A DNA stretch of 64,000 nt from Adineta steineri (GCA_905250115.1 CAJNOI010000102.1:62001-126000), one strand, 5' to 3'. Shown: positions 22,770-35,025, counted from the first letter of the stretch. Notes: generated by a model not told the origin, from the letters alone. Numbers and translations are program-made.

Positions 22770-23588
22770 AAGGTGACAATGATTATGAAATCGACAAATA
22801 TAGTCTATTTCACTTTCTTGTTGGAATTTATGATTTAATAAATTCAAAAAAATTCAAACCCAAGTCATTGTCTAGATGAGTTGGTATAACTCTATCTTTT
22901 TCAGAGCATGCACCATTTTATTTATCAATATGGAGATACATTCAGATCATAATTTTTTCTTATGTTCTCAAATGTGATTAGGGACAGTACATTGGCTTAA
23001 TTCAATGTTAAGTTAATCTATTTATAACCTGCGAAAGAACATATTTAGGTGTTCAAGTCGTTTTCATGCCATATTTCAACGAAGTATGAGAAATTTTTTT
23101 TACGATGAACAATATAATTTAAAAAAAATAACATTCGTAATATCTTCAAACGATAAACAAAAAAATCTTTAAATAAAATTGAATTTATGCGAGTGTGGGT
23201 GCTGTGTTCTTATTTTACCCATCCTCAAGAAATATACCGAGAATGTTGTTCCAGTGGAGATATCTCTTCTGTTTGAACATCTGTGCTTGCCATGACGATT
23301 TGATAAAAATTACTTCAACGATTTGATTTTTCAATGGAAGTTTGTCCCCTGTTTTTTATTTTGCTTTTGGTAGTTGTTAGTGTGTGCACGATGCAAAAGG
23401 AACAAAATGAAGAATAGAGGGGGTTCTTTCGTTCTGTTGGGTAACGCTAACAGAACGATAGAAAAAAGAACGACTCACTCGCACGCACGCGAGAAAAAAT
23501 ATTCGATCCTTCCAAAGCAAGTTACACCATCACTAACGTTTTTTTTGTATGTTTTTTCTTTATTGTACCACCAAGAATATATACAGTA
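22770..23588. other. Intergenic, no gene seen
   Basis: AT-rich. A partial fold-back (GAGTGTGGGTGC opposite ACCCATCCTCAAGA) occurs at 23190-23230. No coding signal. Confidence 0.45.
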
Positions 23589-23837
23589 AGTCATAAATAT
23601 CTTTACGATAAAAAATTTGAATATCTCTATTACGGCTCGAGCTTTTTTAAGTATCACTATTGACCAAAACAAAAAGAATTTCCTTCTTCACAAATTGAAA
23701 AAAAACAATATACTTAACAAACAGTCTTTATAATTATAAACCTAGAGTATACCTCTATCATTGATAAAAATAATCAGCTCATTTGCTCGAGCCGTAATGA
23801 ATACTCGCATTTTTTTATCGTAAAGATATTTATGACT
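23589..23837. repeat. Inverted-repeat element of about 250 bp (MITE-like)
   Basis: Arms 23589-23642 and 23785-23837 share two inverted blocks: AGTCATAAATATCTTTACGA / TCGTAAAGATATTTATGACT and ATTACGGCTCGAGC / GCTCGAGCCGTAAT. About 142 nt of unrelated AT-rich DNA lies between. No ORF inside, so a non-autonomous fold-back transposon is possible. It ends 40 nt before the next gene. Confidence 0.6.
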
Positions 23838-23875
23838 CACTCTGCACTTCATTTTACATATCATAGAACAACAGG

Positions 23876-24301
23876 ATGCTTCGAACTGTACCTGACTGGA
23901 CTATATTCGTCTTTGGTTTACTGGCTATCTTAGTAGGTCTACTTGGTTTAATAAGCCCTGAAACAATTTTAAACCTAATGAACTTTATTGTTCTTGATCG
24001 ATCAACGCGTCAAAATGGTGATTATACTATAGCATTTCTACTTTGCTCATCGATGGCTTCACTTAATATGGGTATTTATTATTTACTAGCAGCATGGAAT
24101 CAGTGGACAAAATTCTATCAATTTACTGTTGTTTTTCGATTAGTAACAGTTACTGTGTTCATTTTGGCTATTAAGAATGGTCATGCACCAGGAGGTTTTA
24201 TTGGTGTGGCGATCTGGGAGTTGATAGGAGCATTAACAACAGGAGCTGCTCTATGGTATGAAGCAACTATTAGAAGAAATAAGATAAAACAAACATTATA
24301 A
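23876..24301 (+). CDS. Small four-pass membrane protein, function unknown
   Basis: Intronless, 141 aa, with four hydrophobic segments at about residues 9-30, 50-70, 80-100 and 105-130. A polar loop (LDRSTRQNGDYT) follows the first and a basic tail (RRNKIKQTL) ends the protein. The layout recalls small DoxX-like or hypothetical membrane proteins, but no diagnostic motif is visible. Expected in a cellular membrane. The stop codon is 5 nt before a large telomere-like repeat. Confidence 0.65.
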   Translation: MLRTVPDWTIFVFGLLAILVGLLGLISPETILNLMNFIVLDRSTRQNGDYTIAFLLCSSMASLNMGIYYLLAAWNQWTKFYQFTVVFRLVTVTVFILAIKNGHAPGGFIGVAIWELIGALTTGAALWYEATIRRNKIKQTL

Positions 24302-24305
24302 ATAC

Positions 24306-24470
24306 TTGAGGGTGTGGGTGAGGGTGAGGGTGTGGGTGTGGGTGTGAGTGTGTTATATGCCACAAATAATATGCACACACACACCACACCCACACCCACA
24401 CCCACACACCACACTCACATCAACGCCCACACCCACACCCACACCCACACCCACACCCACACCCTCAAGA
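24306..24470. repeat. Longest telomere-like fold-back element (165 bp)
   Basis: Begins CTTGAGGGTGTGGGTGAGGG, continues as (GGGTGT/GGGTGA)n, then turns into (ACACCC)n and ends CACCCTCAAGAT. It is essentially a long G-rich run facing its own C-rich complement. It starts immediately after the membrane-protein gene. Confidence 0.85.
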
Positions 24471-24489
24471 TATTGTGTATTGCTATAGA

Positions 24490-24780
24490 ATAGATAAATA
24501 TTGTTGTGTACTCAAAAAGTGAGTACACTACTAGAATCGGTCAGCGTGTCCGTCCGGCCGTTTACACGATAACTTTCGAAAGGAGAGGCAGATTTTGATG
24601 AAACTTTCTACACAACTCCGTCTCATCAAGATCTTGATCGAGTTCAAAGATGAGCCTAATTGGCCCGGCCATTCTCGAGTTATTGCAAAAATACTGATAT
24701 TTCCGTACAGAGACAGGATACTTAGTAAAAAACTTGGTAATTTATGAGTTTTGTACTTGAAGATCTCAAGTACAAGTAAC
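24490..24780. other. GC-richer block next to the inverted duplication
   Basis: 24530-24720 is clearly richer in G+C than its surroundings and contains motifs such as GTCCGTCCGGCCG and GATTTTGATGAAACTTT. No ORF. It looks like a fragment of a dispersed repeat and abuts the outer edge of the left duplication arm at 24781. Confidence 0.4.
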
Positions 24781-25058
24781 AGTTTTTCCACAATATGTCT
24801 TGTTTTTTTTGTCAAGACTATCATGTGTTTTATAAAATTATACACATCATAAGAACATGAAATATATCTACTCAGTTGTACAAATAATGATCTATCTTTT
24901 ATCGATCATGGCTCTTTTTTAATAGCTGTCATACAATATGACTCCGAGATATTATCGCAACTCATATATTATTTGGTGAATGGTTAAATAATTTGATTAC
25001 ATATAAAAATATTTTATAATTCAGTTCACAAAAGAAAATGTCATTCTGTCTATATCGA

Positions 25059-26857
25059 TTAATAAAGCTCAGCACTATTGAGATAACCACCGCTGTTGCT
25101 TCCACCAGTAAGTAATACTTCTCTATTTGCTAATGTGGATGCTGTGTGAAGTTCTCGTGCGACATTCATGCTTCTTGTAGTTGTCCAAGTGCCTGTTGAT
25201 GGATGGTATAATTCAGCACTATTGAGAAAACTAGCACCGTCGTATCCACCAGTAACTAATACTGATCCATATGATAATGTAGATTCTGTATGATAACATC
25301 TTGCGACACTCATGTTTCCTGTAGTTGTCCAAGTGCCTGTCGATGGATTATACAATTCAGCACTATTGAGACAACCACCGTTGCCCGATCCACCAACAAC
25401 TAATACTGATCCACTTGCTAATGTAGATGCTGTGTGAACATATCGTGCAATACTCATGTTTCCTGTAGTTGTCCAAGTGCCTGTTGATGGATTGTACAAT
25501 TCAGCACTGTTAAGATAACCATTACTGTTGTCTCCACCAGTAAATAATACTAATCCATTTGCTAATGTGGACGCTGTGTGCCAGGCTCGTGCGAAACTCA
25601 TGCTTCCTGTGATTGTCCAAGTGCCTGTTGATGGATTGTACAATTCAGCACTATTGAGATAACTAGTACCGTTGTATCCACCAGCAACTAATACTGATCC
25701 ATTTGCTAATGTGGATGCTATATGAGCTGCTCGTATGACATTCATATCTTGTGTATTTGTCCAAGTGCCTGTTGATGGATTATACAATTCAGCACTAATA
25801 AGATCACCACCGGAGTTCTGTCCACCAGTAACTAATACTGATCCATTTACTAATACGGATGCTGTGTGAATATATCGTACGGTACCCATGTTTCCTGTGG
25901 TTGTCCAAGTGCCTGTTGATGGATTGTATAATTCAGCACTATTGAGATAACCACCGTTGCCCGATCCACCAACAACTAATACTGATCCATTTACTAATGT
26001 AGATGCTGTGTGCCAATATCGTCCGATACTCATGTTTCCTGTCGTTGTCCATTCTAGAAAAGGCGGAAAAGTGAGAAAAAAAATATTGTTCTTAAAATGG
26101 TCTCGAATCAATCATGTGCATAAGTTGTCTCTCTATTAATGACAAATTAAATAATTTCAAGTCTTCAATAAACTTCTCTTTGTTTTCATGATTCAGATAA
26201 GATTCATTATGAAATGTTAAACTAAATTAATGAGAAATATGTTATAAACGATTTCACTGGTGTTTTTTGAATTCTATCAACGTCTCGAACTGAAAAAAAC
26301 TCGATCTACATTGTTCAACATAGTAGAAACAAGATGTGGTTTTTTACTAAGGTATTTTCAAAGTAGATTTTGAAAAAATAAATCTCAAAAGAGATCGTTT
26401 GATTCAAGAAGCATTTAAGTTGTCTCAACTCTCGATAACTTGTTATTATTTTTCAAGCAAAAAACAACTTTTTCTCTCTCACAGATATATTTTCTTCTAC
26501 ATCTCTTCTATTTTTATACTTACCAGGTTGAAAACGTGTTCCACTAATGATATTCATAGTAGTAGCATCGACATCAGTCAACATATTTCCATTTTGATTC
26601 AACATATCACCAAATAATTCACAATTAGATGTTGATCCATGAAAAGTTGCTGCTCTGCAATGACTTTGAGTTAAACAGACTATTTGACAATTTCTAATGT
26701 TTGACGTAATAAAACTAATGAATGGTAAACACGTTGTATTGGTACATTGAAATTTAGAATCAGATGTTAAAGACATTATTATTGACTGTGTATCTTCTCC
26801 GACTACTTCTGTAATAATCATGAATAAAAGCCATAAGCAAACTCTTGTTGATGCCAT
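25059..26857 (-). CDS. Secreted PAN/apple-like plus Kelch-repeat protein (left copy)
   Basis: Two exons, 26857-26524 and 26053-25059, joined in phase 1 (G plus AA makes Glu) to give 442 aa. Start chosen at the ATG at 26857. The N-terminus is a signal peptide (VCLWLLFMIITEVVGE). Residues about 25-110 resemble a PAN/apple domain with Cys-rich CQIVCLTQSHCRAATF and CELFGD. Exon 2 has seven repeats of about 48 aa of the form M-ARxxHTASTLANGSVLVxGG, then LNSAELYNPSTGTW. This Kelch signature is much like bacterial Kelch proteins and should form a seven-bladed propeller. Predicted extracellular binding protein, perhaps carbohydrate-binding. Its partner in the right arm is also intact. Confidence 0.83.
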
Positions 26858-27213
26858 CGCCAATCAGACTGCAAGTTGATGAAATGACTTTAGCTCGTAA
26901 TAGAAGAGAAACTGACTGTTGAGCAATTAATTCTATTTTTTTTGTTTCTTTCTCTCTTTTTTCTCAATTCATCCCATCATTGCAGTAAAAAAACAATCTT
27001 TCTTTTTGTTATTCTTCTATTTTTGATTGATTACAATTTGCAATTCAATAGATAATCGTATTTTCCTTCATGAATGTGAAAATGATCCAAACGCATTTTT
27101 TTCTCAATAAGAGACATTCATATAGAAAATATTGCCTTTTTTAAGTAGTTACTTAATTTGACTTCAAATACAAATGAAAAACAAATTTCTAAACCAAAAT
27201 TTATAGTTCGAAT
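26858..27213. other. 5' flank of the PAN-Kelch gene
   Basis: AT-rich, shared with the right arm (about 60186-60530). No gene. Probably includes the promoter, but no clear box was identified. Confidence 0.4.
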
Positions 27214-27535
27214 TCGAAGACGCTTATGTTGGTTTAGAAAAAAAGGAAAAATAAAAAGTTGACCTAAATTTAATTTATAATTGAGAAACGTAGGCACCGA
27301 TATTAGTTTAGAAAAAAAAAGGAAAAGAAAAAATCTACCTGAACTATAATTTATAATTGTCACACGAAGTCACTTATGTTAGTTTAGGAAAATAGAAGAA
27401 AAAAAACGTTTACCTAAACTATAATTTATGACTGAATGACGAAGGCACTTATGTTAATTTAGAAAAAGAAACAAAAGAAACGTTTATCTAAATTATATTT
27501 TATAATTGAAATACGAAGGCACTTATGCTAGTTTG
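27214..27535. repeat. 75-bp tandem repeat, five copies (left arm)
   Basis: Unit starts recur at about 27214, 27289, 27365, 27440 and 27513. Each contains CGAAGGCACTTATGTTAGTT, then a T/A-rich run, then ACCTAAACTATAATTTATAA. Within each unit TTTAGG and CCTAAA form a small palindrome. Present inverted in the right arm at about 59854-60185. Confidence 0.75.
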
Positions 27536-27536
27536 A

Positions 27537-27588
27537 TGGTGGGTGTGAGTGTTAGTCAGTCTAAATATTTCATTTCACCCACACCTTC
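27537..27588. repeat. Telomere-like fold-back element (left arm)
   Basis: GGTGGGTGTGAGTG opposite TTCACCCACACCTTCT. It adjoins the 75-bp tandem array. The right-arm counterpart is at 59802-59845. Confidence 0.65.
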
Positions 27589-28553
27589 TATGAGAACGAG
27601 AACTTCAAATTCAAACATTAGATACAATGAATCCAGTATTATTAAATTCTATTTTCGATATTACAATCTTTCGAAAAGTTTTAATACAAAATTGAGTGAA
27701 GTTAAACAATTACAGTAGCATATTCATTATGAAATTTATGATCATAATTCAACATACAAGAAATAAATATAAATTAACTTTAAATATACTTGAATATGAA
27801 TATTTATTTAGTTTTACCGTACCAAAAGTAATGACATATAATTCACAGTATTATTTCAGAAATGTTGATATGATGTGTTAATGGATTACTAACATAAAAA
27901 TAATTTAATTTATTCATAAAATTGTTAGATTTATTCAAAAAACTACCAATTAATAATGCATGAAAAATCGATTTATTATATTCTGCCAAATATCGAAAGA
28001 TTTAAATATCACCATATGTAAAGAATTTTAGAATATGGAACATTTGATTATGATACTGGAAATGACAAATAAAAAAAATAACCTAACTTTAGTCTTGTTT
28101 TATGATTAAATAATTAACATATACAAATAAAGATTTTTTAAAGTATGAATATTCTTCATCTACTGATGATTAGATATGGAATACAGATATGAATTTGATG
28201 TGCTTGAAATTTAACAATAGAAACTTCTATATTTAAGATCCTGAATTACTAATTAATTATTCGCTGAATGTTCTTCTAATAAAATCGATGCACTTTGGTC
28301 ACATATGCTTTATCTTCCTCTGATTAGCACTATAATAACTATTGAGTAACTCATATATCGATGTAGTTCATAATAAAAAACTACTCGATTATGTATGACA
28401 CCTATCGAAAATAATCCTCGCGTATTATCGAGTGAATTCAAATATAGACTATTCATGTCACACGTGAGTTTGTTCTAGACCATTTTTTATCCATTTACAA
28501 CGTTACAAAGTTATATTCATATCTTCTTTTCATATACACAGTAAAAAATAATT
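27589..28553. other. Intergenic (left arm), no gene seen
   Basis: AT-rich DNA shared with 58753-59800. Short ORFs here are not conserved in length between the arms and are not called. Confidence 0.45.
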
Positions 28554-30327
28554 ATGATGGTAAAAATAAAATTTGAATTCTTACCAAATGAAATATTATT
28601 TCAATGTTTTCAATATCTCAATGCACCAGATCTATTTCATTCATTTAATCAATTAAATTCTCATTTTTCTACACTTATTCGAAATATTCCATTATATTTA
28701 AATTTTTTTCAAATGAAAAAATCCTTATTTCATCATTTTTGTCAAATTATTCTATTAAATTCTGAAATAAAACAAAAAATTATCTATTTACAATTATCAA
28801 ATGATGCAACACATGGTCAAATTGAACATTTTCTTTCATTATTTTCATTAAATACATTTCTTAATCTTCGATCATTATTATTAATTGATTTAAACGAAAA
28901 TAATATTAAACAAGTATTATCAATATTACCATTTCTATCTAATTTATATTCTTTTTCTTTTACCGGTACAAATATTGAAACATTAGAAATAATATCAAAA
29001 TCAAAATTACGAATGTTAACAGTGCGTTATTTGGAATTTGAATCAGCATCAATTAATCAAACAACAATAATAGGAATAACATCATTAACGATAACTGATT
29101 CTCAGTTGGATAATTTTAAGTTATTTAAATTATTTGGATATTCGAACATTAGAAAATTCCGAGATGAATAAATACAATGAATTGAAAACAAATGCTAATT
29201 ATTTAAAAGAATTAATTATAAATGATTGTGAAGCTACATTTGAAAATCTTGAATTATTATTAAAATATACACCGAACTTAAAAATATTCTCAATATTTAT
29301 TATAAGTGATATGAATATGTTTGATGGTATTCGTTGGCAAAAACTTATTGAATCTTTATTAAAACATTCAATTATTTTCAAATTCTATTTTCAAGATGAG
29401 AAATTCGAAAAACCAATGGAAAAATTGAATAAATTTCAACGATTTCAAAATGATTTTTACCATAAACAACATGAATGGTATACGAATTTAGAAATTTATA
29501 CTCGTACTTCAACAATTTATACAATTCCACATGAAAGAAAGAATTATGAATTAACATTTAATACAAATAAACATGGTTATTTATGGATGAAAAATTCCAA
29601 TGTATTTGATAATGTTAAAACATTAACTTTAACAATAAAACTAATTGCAAACAATGCGGAATATTATTTCAAAAATGTTGAATCATTAATATTAAGATGT
29701 TACTCATATGAAAACTTTTATGAGAATGATGATAAATCGGATTTAAACTCAACAAAAATCGAATTACTTCGTACAATTGTTAATCTATCAAATATCAAAC
29801 ATTTAACAATTGATAATGATATTTACTTAACTTCGTCATTATTCCCATATTTATTAAAACAATTACCGAATGTTTCATCACTAAAAATCGATGAAGATCA
29901 GTTGATGAAGATTTTCGATAATATTGAATTATGTGAATATTTAAATAAAAATATTAAAAAATTAGAAATTTTTTCTGCTCAATTCTTCGATAAAAGAATT
30001 TTTTTAAATAAAATTAATATATTATTTTCTCAAGTATTTCCAAATATCGAACAATTTACATGTGATTATATGAAACGGATTGATGATTTATTGGTAATAT
30101 TAAAACAATGTTCAAAATTATCAATAATAAAGTGTGAAGGGATTAGTAAATCTGTAAATTCGTGGATTGAAATTAATGCATCAAGATTAGATGTGTATCT
30201 GGATTTTGAATCCGTTAATGAAGATAACGACGATGATGAATATGACTATGATGATGAAGATGAATATGATTATGATGATGATGAAGAACAAATAAAACGA
30301 AGTTTATTAAATAGAGATTTAATCTAA
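28554..30327 (+). CDS. F-box / LRR-like protein with a frameshift (left copy)
   Basis: Two overlapping frames: 28554-29171 (205 aa) and a second frame open until 30327 (397 aa counted from a TTG at 29134). Together they would make a protein of about 590 aa. Residues 5-50 form an F-box: FLPNEILFQCFQYLNAPDLF, then HSFNQLNSHFSTL. The rest is Leu/Asn/Ile-rich with LRR-like spacing (LRSLLLIDLN, LYSFSFTG, LKELIINDC), and the C-terminus is an acidic Asp/Tyr tail. F-box/LRR proteins recruit substrates to SCF ubiquitin ligases. The frame change lies near 29140-29180, where no credible intron was found, and occurs at the same place in the right copy. It may be a pseudogene inherited by both arms. Confidence 0.65.
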
Positions 30328-31767
30328 TTTTTTTATAAATAAATTGATGAAGAAATATTATCTCTTTTGTAATATTGAAAATATTCAATTGAATTATCAC
30401 TCACAATAATATTGTAGATACTATTTGTTTGATTTTCTCATAGTTTCTATCAACAAAATTTAATATAAGAATTGATACATTGTATAATAACAGTAGCAAA
30501 TAAAGAATAAACAATATCCTTATTGAAGATAAACAAGATCATAAATTCTATTCATCACTTATTTATATTCATCTTCTAAATCAATATCTTTTAAAAACAC
30601 TCATAAAATATATAATCATCTTTGATTCTATTCTTTTCATATGTTCATAAGTTAAGATTCTTTCTCCATACATTAAAAAATGATGAAAACATTTCAAACA
30701 AATAATCATCTCTCTTTTTCAATAAATCATTTATGTATCTGTCTTTGTTGTTTACATTGTCTTTTTTAGATTTTAGTTATACATACTATCATTATATTCA
30801 TTTCTCAATATTAGTGATAATTCTTTACACAATTACAAAAATAAGCTCATAACAGATTAATGTTAATTATCAGAAAATCATTTCTTGTTCTTATTTCATA
30901 ATATAAACTCTCACTTCATTAATACCAAGTATTCGATCGATTTCAACTCATTAATAACATCATCTCATCAATTATAACTGAACCCAATGAACAATTGTTT
31001 CTTTAAGACTAAAATTTTGCTATTTCTAAATTTTAAGATAAAGAAATATTCTTTATTTTTCCATGACAATGAATTTTAAAAAAATAAGAAATGAACTCCT
31101 TTTCTGAAAACTACTATTAATAACATTAACTAAATTAGTATCATATCTGATCATTTTATCTAAAATATTTTTTAATTTGGGTAAGAGAAATGCGTTTCAA
31201 AAAATAACAGTCACATGAAAAATAAGAACATAAAGTAATGAAAAGAGTATTAAAATAATAACTGAATCTCTTATTTATGTTCGCAGACTTGTGCGTAATG
31301 AATGAATCCCTATAAAGAAATTATCAATTAAACATGAATCTATTTCAAAGATGCTTTTTTTTACTTTTGTTGATCAAAACAAGATCAAATAACTGATAAT
31401 ATTTTAAATTTCGATCGAAGAAATGCCATGATTTTAGTTGTGATGAAATAAAAAAAGAAAACAGTCGTTGATAAAAACAAAAATGCATCATGAAATAAAA
31501 TGTTGATGAAATGAAAATCATAGATACTTAAGAGTCTTTCTGCGACAAACGTTTACAAAGAAAACATTTCAATGCATTTAAATGCATAAATAATTCAAAA
31601 TACAAGGAATGTATTTTAGATGCCAAGGACACAAACAAGTGTTGAGAGAAACAGTTTTATGTTCTTTCAACTAAAAGAGTTATGTGGAAGAAAAGGAAAA
31701 AAAGAGTAAACAAAAATCACTCATTACTGCGCCATACTTTATTTTCTCATTCATCACACAAAAAGTA
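30328..31767. other. Intergenic (left arm), no gene seen
   Basis: AT-rich DNA shared with 55490-56978. In the right arm this stretch carries a 15-bp tandem expansion that is absent here. No coding signal. Confidence 0.45.
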
Positions 31768-31917
31768 ATGCGATCTATCACTGTCTTGTTTTTCATCATA
31801 TCTTTTTCATCTGTAAAAGGTTTGTTACATTATCTTTTTTTATTTCACTCTGTCACAACATGAATAATTGTATAGGACAAACTACACAATTACCTAATTA
31901 TTCTTGTAGTGAAAATA
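31768..31917 (+). CDS. 5' end of a secreted Cys-rich protein, cut by the gap (left copy)
   Basis: Exon 31768-31819 encodes a signal peptide (MRSITVLFFIISFSSV). After a 56-nt intron, exon 2 begins at 31876 (GQTTQLPNYSCSEN) and runs into Ns at 31918. It is the counterpart of the gene at 52500-55489. The Kelch exon of that gene is not found just after the gap, so this copy is either truncated or continues in unsequenced DNA. Confidence 0.7.
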
Positions 31918-32017
31918 NNNNNNNNNNNNNNNNNNNNNNNNNNNNNNNNNNNNNNNNNNNNNNNNNNNNNNNNNNNNNNNNNNNNNNNNNNNNNNNNNNN
32001 NNNNNNNNNNNNNNNNN
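31918..32017. other. Assembly gap (100 N)
   Basis: Exactly 100 Ns, the usual placeholder for a gap of unknown size. It sits at the inner edge of the left duplication arm. Confidence 0.98.
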
Positions 32018-32572
32018 AAAAAAAAAAATATTTATTTTTTCATAGGCACTACCATTTTTTTTAATTTCACTTTATGAGAGATGATAGTCGATAGACTTCT
32101 CCTCATTTATTTATTTAAAACAATTTCTATATCAATATATTGTTAATACTATTGAAGATGTATGCGAGGGAACATTAAGATTATTAAATCTATCTGATAT
32201 TATTCAAAATACCTGTTCGAATATAATCATTTCAATATGTAACTAAGAAAAATTTCGAAAAGGAATAAATGAAAAATACATAATCTGTGTATTAGTTCTG
32301 CTTTTTCTTTTACATAAATGCATTAATGGAAAAAATGTTTTTACAAATGTATTATCTTTGTCCTCACAAATAAATAGAAACGAACGGTATTTGTATTTAT
32401 TTTAGACAGTCGTTTATATATAAAAATAAAATTTTTGTTTTTTGAAATCATGCCACTCCCTTTTCGCCCATCGTTCTACTTCATTAAAAGTGCGCAAATG
32501 AAAAAAAAACAAGTCTTAGCTAGAGTATATAAACTATAATTTTTTGTATTTAATTCATTTTTTACTATATAC
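32018..32572. other. 5' flank of the ten-exon gene, no gene seen
   Basis: AT-rich, beginning with an A-run at the gap edge. GAGTATATAAACTATAA at about 32523 is a plausible TATA region 50 nt before the ATG. Confidence 0.45.
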
Positions 32573-35025
32573 ATGATGTTGATCACGCGATCGCTTATCA
32601 TCTTGTTAGTAAGTTTTAGTACTGTTGTACATAATTCTCATTTTCGTGGTGGTACAATAACATGGTATGTAATCTTCTACTAATATATTTTTTATTATTG
32701 TATTTTATAGGCGTCCTTTGAACAATACTCCATCCGGCACTACAGTTGCTATCCAAGTGCGTGAACGATGGTCATGGAATCGTATCACTTATTACTGCGA
32801 TGATACAACCATAGCTGCTCAGACTAGCATCGCACCTGGTGGTTACGTCTATGGTTATACTGGTTCATATAGTTCATGGACTGCTATGAATACACTAATA
32901 AATTGTACAGATTATAGTGCTGCACTTACTGTTACTTCTGGTGAACATTATGAGACGCAAACATTTCCATTAAATATCGCATTTAGTATTGGTTTTGTAT
33001 CATCTGCTTGGTTTGCAAATCTTGCTGTTGGTGGCAATGGTGGATGGAGTGTTGTTTGTCGAATCAACACTGCTCTTAGACCTGATGGTTACATAAATTC
33101 CAGTCCTATTGGTGTCACTCTTCCTATTATCTACAAACAAATTAGTGTTACACAAGTACATGTTGTTCAAATGTCTGACTTTGATGGAACCGATATATTG
33201 CAATGTCGATGGTCAACTTCATCAGGTAATATTAACGGATACAATGAATGTAGTGGTGTATGTATGGGCATTCCTCTTTATATTAATCTTATTTCGAATA
33301 ATTGCACACTTGTGTTTCGGCTTGCAACAGCTGGACAGTACGCCGCAGCAGCATTACAAATTGAAGATTATTTTAGTAGTTCATCTACAACACCAATGAG
33401 TTCTGTTCCACTACAATTTCTTTTCTATGGTTATGCTGCACCTACTGGTAGTTGTACTACTCCACCTGCTATCATTGGTAATCGGCCAAATCGAGGTAAA
33501 TTATATATTCTTTCCAGATGTATAATTGTTTACTTCATTTTAGCTTGTATTGGTACACCAATCGGTTCCAATGTTACTGAATATATCATTGTACAAGTTT
33601 ATTGTCCTGGACATGCTATTACTGATTTAGTTAGTAGTGCTCCGACTGGTATGAAAAAGAGTACTATTATCAATTCAAGTCCTAGTTAGTGTATATTATG
33701 TGTTTTATTTTGTTTCTTTTATTATTTCGTTACAGATGTTTATGAAATCATTCTCAGTTGGATTCCCATAGCTGCTCAATATGGCCCGCAATCATTCTGT
33801 GCTGGAGCTATCGATAATATACAACTTCAATCGAATCAATGGTGTATTACATTCTTAGTTGGCTTTGAATCTCCTGATATCATTCGTCCATCATTGGTTC
33901 AAGGTTCAGCTTCACCAATTGGCACTGTCTTTCAAAATCAAACACTTTTCTCGATTCAAAGTAATATTTGTGAATAAATTTTTATATACATTTAATTGTA
34001 TTTAAATTTTGTTTTTTCAGCGACAAAATCTGTAAATCGTCCAACACTTAATGGTACGTTCATTTATTTCACAGATGCTGCTAATACTACTCAACCCGTT
34101 GCGAAATTTGATTGTGGTTGGGACCCTAATGTCATATATACAGGTTTTACAACTATCGTTCGTTTTCCAGTTGCACCATGGATTCCTGGACATTTTTATT
34201 ATGTGACATTTGATAGTGGTATGTATAAATTTATTACTCGTACGTAGTATTTTCAATTAATATGTTGTTTGATTTAAGGTGTTGCTAGTGGAACTGAATT
34301 TTGTGGTAAGTAATAGTTTATTAATTATATCGATTAATAAATTAAAGAATAAATCATTGAAGGTCCTGAATCTGCGCCGATTTATGATCCAACATATTGG
34401 GTATTTAATATTTGGGATCCAGCTCTATCATCGACAACAACAACAACTACTACTCCACCAACAACTCATACAGTCACATCCTTACATACAACTACTACTT
34501 CTATTAATACTGCAGTAAGTTTATTTCAACTGACATTTATTCGTAATATGAAACTTTTTCATAGTGTACAACATCTGGCATAGTGGTAACTACTACGACT
34601 GCTGTTACAACTACAACAACTGTCACTACTACACTTGCAACTACAGCTGGTAAGAAAATACTATTACTTTTTTGAAAGTATTATTGTAATTAATTCATTT
34701 CTATTCTATAGCTCCAACAACAGCGGCTCCAACTACTGCAAGTGCAGCAACTACAACTACTGTTCCTGTCATGTATCCTCAAGATTTCGTAAGTCTTTAA
34801 TTACATCAAACTAATATTTAACACATATGTATATATATATAATAGATAAATGCATGTGCACAACCAGTAGCAATTATGAGTGCTGTTACTATGGCTGTTA
34901 TGGTTCCTATACAAGCTTTAGTAATGTATGCTGCTTTTACGAAGTTCTCCAATATGTTTAATCCATTGAAGAAAAAAGCACTGCAAAGACATGCACAACG
35001 AATGAGAAATATTAATCGACGTTGA
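32573..35025 (+). CDS. Type I membrane protein with HFRGGTITW N-terminus and Thr-rich stalk
   Basis: Ten exons fit with GT-AG borders and an unbroken frame: 32573-32664, 32711-33495, 33544-33648, 33736-33960, 34021-34218, 34279-34305, 34363-34514, 34565-34649, 34712-34788 and 34846-35025, giving 641 aa. A signal peptide (SLIILLVSFSTVVH) is followed by SHFRGGTITWRP, a motif I associate with a family of secreted or mucin-like proteins in aquatic invertebrates and protists. The ectodomain has many Cys and N-glycosylation sites. Exons 7-9 encode a Thr-rich, probably O-glycosylated stalk, and exon 10 a membrane segment (IMSAVTMAVMVPIQALVMY) with a basic cytoplasmic tail. Several introns are short multiples of three and can be misread as coding. 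Function unknown; probably a cell-surface glycoprotein. Confidence 0.82.

Larger units (their letters stand above)
24781..31917. repeat. Left arm of a large inverted duplication
   Basis: Matches 55339-62619 in reverse complement along its whole length, genes and non-coding DNA alike, with a few percent substitutions and scattered indels by eye. The outer edge is sharp (AGTTTTTCCACA at 24781). The inner edge is hidden by the 100-N gap at 31918. Confidence 0.93.

Noticed and set aside
24181-24414. 77-aa ORF with PTPTPSPSP run
   Set aside because: Translation of the telomere-like fold-back repeat, antisense to the membrane-protein gene.
24306-24470. Interpretation as a true chromosome end
   Set aside because: The G-rich run turns back into its complement and normal genes continue on both sides, so it is interstitial.
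28554-30327. An intron explaining the F-box frame change
   Set aside because: No GT-AG pair of sensible length near 29020-29180 joins the two frames without losing LRR-like sequence.
31860-32045. ORF running through the N gap
   Set aside because: Unknown bases were translated as X; only the part before 31918 is real sequence.
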